NCBI GenBank assembly: GCA_025449115.1 | Contig: JAHLKC010000016.1 | Coordinates: forward strand, 62,001-126,000 | Source of the DNA: Chytridium lagenaria | Taxonomy: Eukaryota > Chytridiomycota > Chytridiomycetes > Chytridiales > Chytridiaceae | Length of the DNA stretch: 64,000 bases | Direction of reading: 5' to 3' | Shown here: piece after piece, positions 12,446-25,529 of the stretch | Layout: each line of letters starts with the position of its first letter | How positions within the stretch are numbered: the first letter of the stretch is position 1 | The notes under the pieces: generated by a model | What the model was told of the DNA's origin: nothing | What the model saw: only the letters and a program-made list of their open reading frames with translations | Databases searched by the model: none | Position numbers and translations under genes: made by a program

Positions 12446-15400
12446 TTACGTTAAAAGAAAGAAAAAAGAATTTGTAATGGCTTCAGGCGCGTCTGGGGAG
12501 AGGTGGAGACGCCTGTGGTGGTGGTGGTGGTTCTGTTGCGGGAGCATGAATGGGTTGGCACCGCTGTTGGCTGTCTGGTACACGAGAACCTATAGACAAA
12601 ACCAGTTGGTATTCATTCCAATGAATTTTAAAATTTCAAGAAAAACCACAGAAAAAAAAAAAAAAAAAGAAAAGCTCACCTCAAATGGCACAACCCCCGT
12701 CTCAACCTCAAAGGTGACACCAAGATCCCCAATCCCCCCTTTACAATCCCCTGGCTCCCTTTAAATGCGTTCCCACCTCGCCAGGCGTCACCATCTTGGA
12801 CAACATATTCACACTCTTCCCATGCACAGTCGCTCTCGCCACACACAACACTCTTCCATCAATTTCACATCCTCCAGGCACAGCATTCGGCGGAACACCC
12901 TCCTGCAACTGCTCCACAAACCTCAACCCAGGCGTCTGGATCAACACCTCAAATCCACTCGCCACTTTGCAACGCTTTTTCCGTTCCCACCAACGACAAC
13001 AGCGCCTTTAAGGTGTCGTCCAACATGACCGAGACGGATGCTCCCATCGGGCATTCGGACGCGCGCCGCGTACAGGGGTTTGCCGTCAAGATCTTTACCG
13101 CACTGCAGGGCATCAACGGGGATGGTGGATGCCGAAAGGACTGCGCGCCAGAGAGATGCAAAGGAGGCAAGGGTGAGGGAGATGGGCATTTTGCGAATCA
13201 TGAGCGTGAATTGGGTCATGACGAGGGGGTTGGCATTGCCGTATACTGCAATGTAGTAGCGGCCGGCTCCAAGGGTAAGGCGCGTTGCGTATTCTTCCTG
13301 AGATTGGCCGGCTTTGGAACGAGATTCTTCTTTGAGGTCAAAGCTAATTTCAGGAAGAGTTGAATGTTAAGGAATCGAAGGAAACGAGAGAGAAAAAAAA
13401 ACAAACAAAACGACATGACAAAAAGAAGGGCGGGAAAAAATGCAAAGAAATGCAATAGAATCAATGCACGAAATGAAACGATAAAATGAAGATAAGAAAA
13501 CGCGGTAAAAGAATAAAAATAAAGTAATAAGCGAGATAAAAATGAATAATAACCTCGAAAAGCTAGGAACCGCGTTTCGCGACACTCTTACAGCCGCTCC
13601 GCATTAGCCAAAACAACCACACCAGGCACCAACCCATCCTTCTCCAAATCCGCAATCTTATCCCGCGTCACATCAAAATAAAATAACTTGAAGAGCTGAT
13701 AAAACGCCGAATCCTTCACAGACGCGTCCATCTGCACCGGTGATGCCTTGTTTGAGATCAATCCTGTACTTCCCAGTATCTTTCCACTGATGCCACTTAA
13801 ACCTGATGTGGCTGGCAAACTGGATGTTTAGAGAAGCTGCTAGATTTGCCTTTTTGCGCTTCTACAGCTGCTGCTGCTGCTGCTGCCGCCTCCTTGGCAG
13901 CCCTCTCCCTCCTCTCCGCTTCTTCCTCTGTCTCTTTTAACTTTAACTCAACTTTCTCCTTCTCCTTTTCCTTCTCCTTCAACAACCTTTCCCTTCTTTC
14001 AAAACTCTCTCCTTTTCTTCCTCCTTCAACCTCACCCTCTCATCCGCCTCCTCCTCCTTCAACCGCACCATCGTCTCCGCCTCTGCCTCCTTCTCCTTAA
14101 CCCTCATCTCCGCATCCATCATCGCTTTCAACGCCAACTCCTCAGCCTCCTTCACCCGTCCCTCATACTCCACCTGCGTCTCAATCGCCATCTTCTTCAC
14201 CTGCGCCACAGCCGCCTCCACAACCTGTTGCGTCATCACAGCCTCCTCATCCACATCATCCCATCCCTCTCCAGGCACCTCAATACCTTGACTCGGCGGA
14301 ACAACAATCACCTCACTACTACACCGAACCTCCATCCCTCCTCCACTCGCAACACCACCTGCATGGACAGGCGCTCCACCTTCCTCCCACCAATCACAGC
14401 AACAACCGACACCTCATACATCACCTCCATCCCACGCACAGAGATCGTCGGTGGGAGTCCATCAGGTAACGTCACTTTACAAGCCGAATAATGCGACTCC
14501 CCCGCCGCAACGCTAGGTAAATCCACTCTCGCCACCACCCTCGTGTAATCCCTAGATAGCGGTGTTGGCGGGGAAATCGGCGTCGAGGGGTCAATATAAG
14601 GTGTAGGTGCAAAAGTCCACAACCCAGTACGTTGAATCACCTCCACAGCTAGAATCCTGACAGGTCGATGCGTCGACATATTTCTGCATGTGGCAAACAC
14701 GGTTGCAGTGAACTCTTGACCGGGTCTCCACCTATCTCTCCTGCAGTGGAGTTTCACAGCTGTTCGATTGGCGGTCTGCGCGGAATGCATCTGGGAAAGA
14801 ATGGTTGATGGGAGTGGAGGGGATGTCAAGGTGATTGACGGGGAGATGGCGCCAGAGATGCGGAAGGGGTCTTCTTCGAGGCCTTGGAGGGAACCTTCGA
14901 TGACGTAGCGGATACCGAGGGTTTCGCCGGTAAAGGGATCCGTGTGGAAGAAGGACGGAGTCATACCAATAGGAAGTGGGAAGACGATCTCATAGGCGTG
15001 CTCTCCAGCGTTAAAATTCTATTCGAAAACATCGTAAGCCATTCAAAGTAAGATGGTATAACCTCCATTTCCCATCCGATTCAAGGGAATGCATTATATG
15101 GCAAGTGGTCTGAAAAGGCCATACACAAACCGAACACCTGTTCCCCAAAAGATATACCCCCTAACCACACAAACACACACATACCTGCGGCGGCGCCAAA
15201 TCCACTCTCTGTCTCCAAAACTCTGTCTCCCCCTCAGCTCTCGGCAACCCCGTCTCACTTGGAGCAAACGCATAACTCGACGGATGGTTCGGATCCAAAT
15301 TCCACCCAACATGCGCCAACCCTACAATATCACAAGAAACAGGACCCGTGGATTGAATGGGCTCTGTGAGCGTCAAATAGATCCATCCCTTGAAGACGTC

Positions 15401-15466
15401 GCCAGAGACGGCGGATGTGGGGACTTTGAGACGGATGGAACCAGCGATGGTGGGTGGGCGAGGCAT
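12446..15466 (-). CDS. Arrestin-like protein with coiled coil and C-terminal DM9 (DUF3421) repeats
   Basis: Start at 15466. An arrestin N-like domain opens with GSIRLKVPTSAVSGDVFKGW and QSTGPVSCDIVG. A second exon (about 14964-14308) carries the arrestin C-like half: strands such as AVKLHCRRDRWRPGQEF and a SYSACKVTLP-like edge. Then comes a Glu/Lys/Arg-rich coiled coil with an Ala run (about 14300-13820), an unassigned segment ending GLVPGVVVLANAERL, a beta-rich stretch (TLGAGRYYIAVYGN), and two DM9 modules: KDLDGKPLYAARVRMPDG...VGRHLKGA and VPPNAVPGGCEIDGRVLCVARA...VGTHLKGA. The protein ends after a His run at 12446. Frame changes near 14340, 13990 and 13810 leave no intergenic space, so I treat it as one gene. 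Two abutting genes remain possible. Arrestins are trafficking adaptors and DM9 modules are often mannose-binding; the combined function is unknown. Confidence 0.6.
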
Positions 15467-15764
15467 GGTGGAAGGTTACAATAAGGAATTTTGGGTTGTG
15501 ATTTGATGACGGGCTTGGCTTCTGTTTTTTCCTCACGTTTCTTCACGTTTCAAAAAAACACAGTCAAAAATAGGGCGTCGCGATGGGTAACAGACGTGAT
15601 CTCATCATCATCATGTACGCGAGGATCAACCCGCTCATATTATTAGTTACAGCAGCGAACGAACAGAAACAAAGAAAAGAAAATATACGCCACCACATGT
15701 GCGTAACCTTATCCAACAGGTCCTTCCAACTTGAACAAAAAAAAAAAACTAAAGCGATAACCCT
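15467..15764. other. Spacer between two minus-strand genes
   Basis: 5' region of the arrestin-like gene. A short direct repeat (TCACGTTTC twice, near 15533-15551) is the only structure noticed. The + open frame from 15583 lies opposite coding sequence and is not supported. Confidence 0.4.
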
Positions 15765-18700
15765 TCACTTCTCCAATAAACTCAACTCCAAGACATACAT
15801 CATTTCCTCCTCCTCATCTCTCTCAGTCCGTCTAGGCGCCACCACAACCCCACTACCAGGCCCTAACCTCGGACTCACATGCGTCCCAACCCCCGGTCCC
15901 AATCTCGGGCTCCTCAACACCATAGGTGCATTACCACCCCCAATCGTCCCAAACACAAATCGTCTTCCAGAGGGTGTCGCTGACTCCGGCTCTCCCTCGT
16001 CATCCGACCACTCATTCAAGGACGACGTGGACGACGAAGATGAACCGAGTGTGCGTCTGTGCGCGACGGCTGCGTAGCTAAGAGGGGTAGAGAACGGGGG
16101 TGTTGAGGAAAGGGCTGCCGTGGGCGTGGATCCGCCAATGGGAATAGTGAGGCTGTGACGTTTTGATGAAACAGGGGCGTCGTTGGCGAGAAGGTGTTTT
16201 GGCGGCCCACGGGTCAACGTCAACATCACGGTCGAAATCCCAATCATCCTCGTACCATGCCGTTGAAGATGGGTGATCACGTGATGGCGTTGGAACGGTA
16301 GGCGGAAGGAGAAGTTTGGAAGGTCATTAGGCAGACTCGACGAAAGCGATGCAGGAGATGCGGAAAGAGAGGGTGACGGAGCAGACGGTGGGAGGGAGGC
16401 AAGTGACAGAGACTCCGCGATAGCCACAGCCTCAGCCTCATCTAACGGTATAAACGCGTCCGGTGAAGATGCGGACGGTAAAGACGCATGCGACTGCTCC
16501 ATCGACAACATCATAGCGTAATTTAATAGTTCTTCCTCTGATAACCCCGACACTTCCGTTCCATTGACCCTTCCCTGCATCTTCAACCTCTCCTTCTCAC
16601 GACGACTCTCCAGCTTACGTTCCTGCCTCTGTTCAATCTCGTAATCACGCATCTCCGACCTCATGTCAAGGTTCAGTTGTCCCTTTGGTGAAATCATACG
16701 TGAAGCCAGCGATGATGAAGACGAAATCACCGATCCGTTGGCCCTTGCCCCCGCCCTCGTTGCATCAAACCTATTCCGTGCGGCTCGACGCTTCGCCTTC
16801 CCGCCAGTTGAACTGACAGAAGCACCGGCCCCAGAATTGGGTCGAAAATCCCAGCTCCGTATGCTCCCATTTGCAATGGCAATGAGACGCCATTCACCTG
16901 ACCACACGAAGAAATACTGCGATTATCAAGAGCCCCACCAGCATTATGAATATCACCAACTTCGGCGCCACGGCGAAGACTAAGATTTTGGAGAAGCTGG
17001 GACGTTGTGATATCAAAAACTTTGATGGAACCGGTCGATGAACCCGTGATAATCTTAAACGGATCCATCTGGATCGTGAAAATGGGACTAGGGTGAGCTT
17101 GAATTGTGCGTAAGGGGTAGACGGTAAAGATTGAAGACGATGTGGCCTGAAGGGCGCTATCAGACAGCTCCCATAGGCAAATACGGCCATGTTCATCACC
17201 ACTGACGAGAATTGAAGTTTTTCGATCGGTGGGTCCAAAAGTGGGTCGATCCCACTGAATAGACGTGATGGCGCCGTAATGACTTCCGGTTTTCGGAAGG
17301 GCAAACCTATTGATACTTCCGTCGGCCTGTGCATTTCCCGGGGAGGTTTAGTTGGAGATACTCAAACGTACCCCAGCTTCTGCCCCAGTAGCAACATTCC
17401 ATATGCGAACAGCAGACCTGCGTCAGAAGCTTTGCACTCACATAGTGAGATAAGAATGGAAAGAGTCGTATCCAGCAATAGATTGACGATAGGGCGAGTC
17501 CCTGTTGCTTGTATGGAAGAAAAATGATCGAGAGTGCGACTGACAGAGACAACATTATCGGGCGTCATATTTGGAATAGTTAGCCCAGATACCGGAGTAG
17601 CACTTTGCTTTAAAGTAGACGCATCCAATACCCAGACATGGATCTTGCCATTCATAGTTCCAGCGGCCACAAATTGCTTCGGGTCCATGACGATAGATGT
17701 AATTGGTGAGGTATTTCCTGAAAATGGTAAGCATAAATGAATAAAACAAAAGGAAATAGCTTACCTTGACATACAGCAGCAGATCTACCAGACGACACAT
17801 TCCACACTCGAACCTCTCCATCAGCACCTCCACTCAAAAGCGTATTATGCTGATTTGGAATGCTTGCTATCTTTGTAACAGGTCCCTGATGAAATCCGAG
17901 AAACGTCCTCAGCTGCGGCATCCCACTTCTTGACAACACATTCGACACCATGGCCACACCACCGTTCAAAAATCCCGCGAAAAGACGGGATCTAAAACCA
18001 TGGTGTAAACATAAGCACCGTACTCTAATTTTTTTAACACGATAGCCCTTACCTATCAAACAAGAGGTCTGCAATCTCCATAGGTAACTGATCACTGTTA
18101 AAATATATGATGTCCTTTTCGACTTTCCCTGTTGTTGAATTGCAAACTGCTGCCATCCCTTCATGTTGTAATGTGTTAGCACAATTTTCTGACGTAAGGA
18201 GAAGGACGAACCTCGATCGACGGAACCAACAATCATTCTTGGCGCCTCATCATCCATTTCGACAAAAGGCGCAATGAATCCTTCCTATTCGAGGGTCAAA
18301 CTGCACCACTCTTTTTCCAAAGACTCGTTGCCACTCCCTGCAAAAGATATGTTGGTTGTAAGGTCAGCAATAGGATAATTGAGGCTTGGGTCACAGAATA
18401 CATACTTTTGAAGATGATGCCTACGAAGATATTCCATCCGCCAGCTTGCCTTTGACACTCGTCTGCGGCACGGTTAGTTACTATTAACAAGACGGAGGTT
18501 CGCATACCTTGAAGGAAGCGACTTCAAGCTGAACTCTAAAGCCGTTCGCCAGCATGCATCGTCGTTAATAACAGTGTTCCATCTCTTGCAGACAGAAGCT
18601 GCCAGTCTCTGCGAAACAGTTCAGCAAGTGTGTGGCGACATTATAACCATTCAGCATTCAAAAGCGACGTCGCGGCACAAGCCGAAGAAATTATAATGCT

Positions 18701-18925
18701 TACCAGATGGTATGGATCAAGATTCGCAAGTGAATGGATGAGAATCTCGTCCGGAAGGATGGAAATGGCGGAGAAGGGGTTCAAGGCGACGTATTTCGCA
18801 TCAGTGGATGGTAGAGTTGATGGAAGTGAATCGATGATGGCAGTATCATCGCTGCTGCTGCTGCCGTTGGTTCTGCCGTTGTTTGTCTTTCCTAAAGATG
18901 GCCAGCCTGAGTCGATGGCGGCCAT
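15765..18925 (-). CDS. F-box/WD40 protein with C-terminal UIMs (Ufo1/Pof10-like)
   Basis: Start chosen at 18925 (MAAIDSGWPSLGK), giving an acidic/Ser-rich leader before the F-box (ISILPDEILIHSLANLDPYHLV, then an exon with SVCKRWN). A central region (about 18250-16860) holds WD40 repeats, for example LLSGGADGEVRVWNVSSG, FVAAGTMNGKIHVWVLD and IAIANGSIRSWDF. The C-terminal 300+ residues are disordered and Ser-rich with three ubiquitin-interacting-motif-like helices: SEEELLNYAMMLSMEQ, DEAEAVAIAESLSLA and EEEEMMYVLELSLLEK, the last being the terminus. Yeast Ufo1 has the same F-box-WD40-UIM order and is an SCF substrate receptor. The role here is inferred from architecture. Many short introns; some indels. 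Confidence 0.8.
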
Positions 18926-19305
18926 GAGATCGTTACTTTGTAAAGCTTTTGAAGGTTGTCTGTCGACCAAGGTGACTGTGGCGCAAAATGTATCCTTCAG
19001 AACGTGCTTTTTTCTTTCTACAATTCGTGGCAGTAAATGATGGCTGCGGGTGAAGGACACGGTTGAAGACGGATGGATTGTGGTTAATGACGGCTGTACT
19101 AAGGTGAATGGAGGTGCGAAAATAATTACAGAAAGACTTATGGTGAATTTATTCCCCAATATATACTGGGATGGGAATGACAGATAGATAAAGTATTCTA
19201 CATGAGTATAGCGAACGTTGGTAAAGATTGAAAATGCTGGTGTGAGGGGAGTGTGTAAGCGAGTTGGGTTGAGAATCTTCGAATGAGTGGCAGATAGCAG
19301 GTTCC
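18926..19305. other. Spacer upstream of the F-box/WD40 gene
   Basis: Minus-strand frames remain open across part of this stretch and could hold an alternative longer N-terminus or the 3' UTR of the next gene. No conserved sequence seen. Confidence 0.35.
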
Positions 19306-20328
19306 TCATAGACGGGACACCGAAAACCCAATAATGGCACCAACAGCCGCGACGCAAAACAGAGTGCACAAAAGCACGAGAATGTTCTTGCAAGATGGGC
19401 TGAGCTTTCCAGTGCACATATCTCTGGACTTCCGGCCTCCTATAATTGGCGTAGCGCTCCCATATGACATACTGGCGTGCGCGAATCCACACCAAACCGT
19501 TCGTGTCAACAGCCAAAGGAGGGTGCAACGATGGGAAATTGGCCGATGTGGGCGAGTCGGAGATATGTGGATACTGGTAATCCATTTCATCTTGCGGGTT
19601 AATGCTCAGAGTGATGGAGTCGGATGAACTCGCTAAAGGTAGTGGAACTGTACGGTGTTAGGATCCAGAAGATAAGTTTGAGTGGACACGCCTGCGGTGG
19701 TCATGCCTGAACTTTGAATTGAATGAGATCTTACCGAGATTTGCAAAGGCAACGGAGAGGATTGCGTGGTTAAACGGCTGATCCGCAAGTGCGGTGTCCG
19801 GCACATTTGCTGTTTAGAGTTTTGAGAATTAGTACCAGCATCGAAATCAACATCATGACAGCGTTTACTCGGCTGCATTTTACCTTTTGAAGCATTGCCG
19901 ACGGCCCCATCGACATAAGCATTGGAGCCTACAGAGGCATGTTGCGCCAAGGTCTCACAAGGGATGACGCATATCGACGGGATGATGTCGTTGGCAACGA
20001 GAACAGAGCTCCGAGGGGAGGAGATCTGTGAGTTTAGATCGGACGGATTGAGTGTGGTTTGAGAAGTGTTGACAGGCGGTTTTGCGCAAGGTGATGGTGC
20101 TATTGAATTCCATCGATGTTCACAAGATGAGCTGGTTCTAGACGCATCTCCATTAGAATAAAGTCTGCATTCTTGCTGTTGATGACGGATATGAGAATGG
20201 CGTTCTCCCTCTCCCCCCTCTGGTTCATCCGTCTGCCAAAGTCCTGCCTCCAGGCGGGATTTGTTGACGGACTCGACCGAGACTTCCTTGCTTGACCACT
20301 CGAACTGACATTCTGGCTGTTTCATCAA
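19306..20328 (-). CDS. Hypothetical Ser-rich protein with C-terminal membrane helix
   Basis: Not recognised. From 20328 (MMKQPECQFEW) the frame runs about 230 residues of polar, Ser/Gln/Asn-rich sequence without an obvious domain. It continues after a probable intron near 19640-19700 into DSITLSINPQDEMDYQYPH and a Pro-rich stretch. It must change frame near 19480-19500 to reach ASMSYGSATPIIGG and the final segment. That segment contains one clear transmembrane helix (ILVLLCTLFCVAAVGAIIGF) seven residues from the C-terminus, as in a tail-anchored or type II protein. Function unknown; exon structure uncertain. Confidence 0.45.
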
Positions 20329-20643
20329 AAATTATCCTTTGAAAATCCCACAACCGATTCACGGTTGTTGGGAGGCACGGCTTTACACGAACTTTTGTTT
20401 ACACATCGAACGCGTCGCGCGCGTCCTTCACCAAAACTAACATTATTTACTTTTTAAAGCACCAACATCTCTAATATACACGTGACTTTTGTATTAAAAA
20501 ACTCCGGGAGAGTAATAGCAGCTGGCGTGGCCGCGGTGCTGCGTAGCTTGGCATGCTCAGCTGTAAAGCATTACTGTTAGGAACAGGTACATGACATGAT
20601 TCCTCAATAGAAAAGCACTACCCACCTTCTTGCTGCGCTTGCT
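20329..20643. other. Intergenic, promoter side of the hypothetical gene
   Basis: Contains a GC-rich patch with ACGCGT (20410-20415, the MluI cell-cycle box sequence of yeasts) followed by alternating CG. One occurrence is weak evidence. Otherwise featureless. Confidence 0.3.
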
Positions 20644-23600
20644 TCACAGCCAATTCGCAGCACGCTCCTTTTGCCTTACCACCCTAAGATCCCTCCTCAG
20701 TTGATTGATTTCCTTGATGAGCGCCACGTTCTCCTGCATGATCCTGACGTTATCTGATCGATGTATTCCCTGGTCCTTCGTGACCTTCTTTCGAAGTGAC
20801 GCCACCGTCCGCTCCAAATACTCTCGTTGCCGAGCGTATTCCTGCTGCACGTCCACCTCCATGGTTTCTTCGTCTTTAACAGCTTCTTTGCAGTATTTTT
20901 GGTAAAGACGTTTGATACTTGCCTGGTTCTACGTGAGTGATTATAGGTTGAGGGGTTGTTTACCTTTAGTTGTTTGGGCTCTTGGATGTATTGAACACAT
21001 TCGTTGAGGTCCACCTTAAATCTCTTTACGGTTGCTGCACATGCCTTGATCTTGGCGCGCTCTTTAGCAACCTCCTTTTCTGCCGCTTTTAATTTAAGCT
21101 TGAGGTCTGCGATCGCAAGCTCGAGGTTTGAATTGGCCTTGTTGTAGTGCTCAAGTTCGACATCCATTTCCTGTAGAAAAACGGCAATTTAAGTCGACTA
21201 TATAGACATGAAGAGCTTACCTTTATTTGGTGTGTCATGCCTTGAATGTCCCTTTCTCTGGGTTCGATCTGGCGCTTCAATTCCTTGATCTTGTAGTCAA
21301 GCACGAACTTGAACTTTTCAAGCTCTTGATTCTTCTTTTTCAAGTCATAGATACGCTTCTCTTTGTCTTGAATTGTCTCATCACGTTCTTGAATCTATCC
21401 AATATTCAATATACTTTGTATAAATGTAAAGCAACTAACCTCCTTCTTTAACCCAGCGATATCTTTCTCCAAGCTCTTGATAACTCCATGCAACTTCTTC
21501 TCCTCGATATGCATCTTTGAGATCTCAGTCTTATGTGAATCAATCTCTCCTTGCAGTGTGTTGAACTTTTTCCTCATTATGCCGTTCTCCCCCTTAAGCC
21601 TCAACCCAATTTCCCTTTCCTCCTTCAGCTTCCTCTCATACCGATGTTTCAGCTCCAAAATCTCCGAATCAGCATCCTCTTCCGTCTCGCGTGTAGTTTC
21701 CTCGAACTCCCGAACTTGACGACGCATTTCTTCCTGAAGCTTACATTACATGTCAGTTTACGTGCAGTATTAGCAAACTTACTTGATCAATTTCTGCTTG
21801 TTTCTCTTTCAACTTGACTTCGAAGTGGTTCGTAAGTTCATTTAGAGAGCGCTCTTTTGCGATTTGCATGTCACGCATTTGACGCTCCCATTGGGATTGA
21901 AAGCTCTGTGGTTTTTATTTGGAGTTCTTGGTATTTTTCGTATTCAGCCATAAGTTTGGCGTTGTGAATGCTTTCGAGTTCCTGTACAGAAAACGCATCA
22001 GTCGCAATGCAGATGAAACCGAAATTTTCCGTGAAAGCATGTTGGAAGCATGTTAAGAAAATAATTTACTTACCAACATCTCTCTAGCATGGCTCTCTTT
22101 CTCATCTGCCTCCTCCTCATTCTGATCTTCCTTCCGTCCTCAAAACCGTTCGAAGTGATTTTCAACGCCTCAATCTCCTGCATAAACTTCTCCGTCACCT
22201 CCTTAATCTTCTCTTAAAGTTCATGTCCTTCAGTCTCAACTGATACTCATTCTCCATCTTCAACTCCTCAACCCTCGTCTTCAGCTCAGCCATCATCTGA
22301 TTCTTCTCCTCTAAATCTGATTTTGTGACGAGAATTTCGTCCGCGTAGACGATCTCGCGGTCACGTTTCATGCCGCGGCCCTCTTTGTCGCTGATCTTGT
22401 AGATATAAAGACTACCATCTTCGGAGGAACTGAAAAGGTATTGATCATCGAAGCTGACGCGGAGTTTGGTGATGGACCGGAATGGCCTGTATGTTCTTGG
22501 TATTCTCCAGGCTCGTTGCCGAGAGGGAATTTCATAGAGCGAATAGTTCCGTTTGCGGTGCCTATCAAATAATTATCAACATATTGATATTAGTACCTTG
22601 TAACTCACCAACAAACATCATGCGTCCCGAGTGAGACAGAGCCACTTGCGTCAAAACCGTGTCAGATTCGAGTTCCCGGACAATTTGGGAATCTACCAAC
22701 TTCCTATAACCACCATTCTCAGTATACCTAAACAAAATTAAATGGCCCTCAAATTTCTTACCTTCAAAGTCTTATCGCTCCCCACTGCAAAAATACTCCT
22801 CCCATCTGGTGTCGCAACCGCACTCGTATAACTACAACTCTTCAAAATACTCTCCCCCTCCCTCTTAATCCCAGACCCTCCACTATTTCCCCGACAAATC
22901 TCTCAGAGCCCAATCGTAAATCGCTCCATCCATACCAGCTGTTACAATCTTGGTGTCGTCGGGTGACCAAAAAATGGAACGCACTTTGCCGTTGTGGCCT
23001 TTGAGGTTACCAAGGTTCTCAAAGTTCCAAGTAGAATAGATTTGGATGGTGTTGCCGTGGACTGCGGCAAAATATTGACCACCATGACTGAAGCGGCACT
23101 GGCGGTAAGATGGTTGTTAGTGTGGAAGTGAGAGAACAAAACAAGAACACAGGGAGACTAAAAGGAGATAAAATTTAAAAATAATACCCCCCCCCCGGTG
23201 ATTATCTAATTTGACAAAGTAAATTCAATAAATTTTAACTCACCTCTCTGCATCCTCGAACGGTAAACTCCCTAAAAGTCCTGATATCATCAATCAACAA
23301 GTTCATCAACCTCAGTTTATCGCTAAAGCCGACCAGGATGTAAAGTCCCGATGGGTGGATCGCAACGCTGTAGGCTTCCTCTGGGAAATATTTGACGAGT
23401 TCGGATGAGTTTTCAATGTAATTCCATACACGGACAGATCGGTCAGAGGAACAGGTTGCGATAAGGGGTTTTCGGATACATGTATCCATGCCGGTAATTT
23501 GACCATGATGGAAGGGTTGAGAGAAGGATTCAAAGCGGGCTTCGTCACCCTGTGTGAAGCAAACCGGGAAGAAGCAACTTAGAATGGATCCTTCTGAAAC

Positions 23601-25059
23601 CAGATAAAAACACGATACTGGATGACACAGAAAAATCTCTGCAGATTGCATGGAATATCAGGCTTCAAATCAGCACCCACCTTCACCTCCGCACTCGCCA
23701 ACGTGATTGCAAACATTTGGTTATTCTCCAACGAACAAAGCAAGTTATCCTCACTACTCGAAATCGCCAAATTCATCACCCGACTCCCCTCATCCGGCAA
23801 CTGATAATCCTTCACCCTTCTATACAATTCCCTTGCACCCGGAACTTTTTCTCCTTCCACCACACCCTGCTGAGAGGCAGCCGTTGCATTCGGATTATTC
23901 GCGTTTACGCCGTCATCGCCCTTCTCGAAAATTACAACGTTGCCACCGCTGCCGGCTGCTACGAAACCTTTGGAGAAGGAGAGGATGGAGTGACAGGCAC
24001 GAGGAACTTGGGCTGTGGGTGAATTACCAAAGGTGAAGGGGATTTCGAGACGGAGTTCGCCGTTAGATTCGAAGATTAGGAGGACGCCCATCTTCGGTGC
24101 CGACGACAATGCGTTCGTCAATGGTCAAACAGTGGCATAGGAAGTTCTGGGTGTCATTCTCGGGTTAACTTGGTGTAATGTAAAGTAAAATAAACAAAAT
24201 GAATGGCTGATGCCAGCATTCACGGCCAAACGCAATAGAGCAACCTACCCTCGGCTCAATCTTCTGAAACTGAAACGCCTTCAACATCCCCTCCGAAATA
24301 CCTAAACAACCTAAACACCCCAGTTCCCACCACACACAACTGCGTATTATCCAGCGGATTAAAAGACACCTGATATATCGCAAACCCGCTTGGATCTCCT
24401 GACACCGGTTTCGCTCCCAGCGGTGTCCCCTCATGTGGTGCAGCTGTACCAGGTGTTGCGGGAGTGCCCCATGAAGTGCGGTACGAACCGAGGCCATCAA
24501 TTTGGTTTTCTCCCACGTCCAGTAATAGAGCGTCCAGTCGGGTGCCCCCGTTTGGGTAATAATGTATTTGGCGTCGGTGGAGAAAGCCATGCATACGAAT
24601 TCCTACAGTTTGTTAGATGTTGATGATCTAGCACCCCAAGAGTAAAAATGTAGCCGCAAAGAGATGGTCAACAAGCAAGCGCATAACCTAGTTAAAAGAC
24701 TCACTTTACTCTCCCCATCCGGCGGCGTTAGAGCCTTCCGTTTCCTCAACGTATGCATATCATAAATCACCGCCACAGGTCTCTCTCCTCGTTCCCCAAT
24801 CGCCGCATGTCGTTTATTTGGAGCAACAGCTAAAGCTGTGATCCCTTCACATCGATCCGAAACGGGTATGAATTTCTGGGATTTCGTTTCAGTGTTGTAA
24901 AGAATGGCATTGGCACCGGCTGGATAGATGACGGTTTGTTCATCGAGAAAGGCAATGTTGTCTTTGACGTCGCCTTTGAGACCGAAAACGTGGCTAGGAA
25001 CGAGTTAGATATGGAGATGGTTCAAATCGTTACCGATGTGCCACAGCGGCGATGGACAT
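20644..25059 (-). CDS. CFAP57: CFAP57 (WDR65), cilia- and flagella-associated WD40/coiled-coil protein
   Basis: Starts at 25059 (MSIAAVAHR, intron, [18 protein letters not shown]). The N-terminal half is WD40: [32 protein letters not shown] (diagnostic of CFAP57), then repeats around 24100, 23550 ([14 protein letters not shown]), 23000 and 22450. The C-terminal half (about 22300-20644) is coiled coil, ending with the family's best-conserved block: [46 protein letters not shown], and a final [16 protein letters not shown] helix. Known role: a component of the axonemal inner-arm dynein/radial-spoke region needed for motility. Its presence argues that the organism makes flagellated zoospores. 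About fifteen short introns; some frame breaks (for example 22100-22330). Confidence 0.93.
23187..23196. repeat. C10 homopolymer in a CFAP57 intron
   Basis: Ten consecutive C bases inside an AT-rich intron of the CFAP57 gene; homopolymer length here is prone to sequencing error. Confidence 0.8.
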
Positions 25060-25529
25060 GGTGAGGATAGGTGGCTAGGATTTTATTCGCTGTGATTAAT
25101 GATATCTTTGAGTGGATGGCGATGATGGTAGTGGCTACAGAGGACGCTTGCGCTTTCACACAAAGTGCGTTCTTCCAGTTTCCGTTAGTGCCGATGGCAT
25201 GTAAATCTTCTGTTTCTCTTTCTTTCACTATGACGGTACAAAATGGTAATGAAAACGAATAATGATGAAATGGAGGATGTATGGACGGAGGATGTAAGGA
25301 TGCCGCTGCTGATGAAAGAATCTCAAGGCCGATAGACCCTGCAGCAATGTCAACAATCTTTGTTGTGACAAATTGTCGCTAGGAAAAGCGCCAACTCGTA
25401 AAACGAATATACAAAAAAACAGTTGCTCGCCCTACTCAATTAAAAGAATCGTACTAATGCTTCATTAATGCCCTCATCATCGTTATCCTTTCATCATCTC
25501 CCACAAAGTAACCAAAAAAACTACCGTTA
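25060..25529. other. Intergenic between CFAP57 and a DUF599 gene
   Basis: Divergence from coding composition is clear and no motif, repeat or small gene is evident. It should hold the CFAP57 promoter and the DUF599 3' end. Confidence 0.45.
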
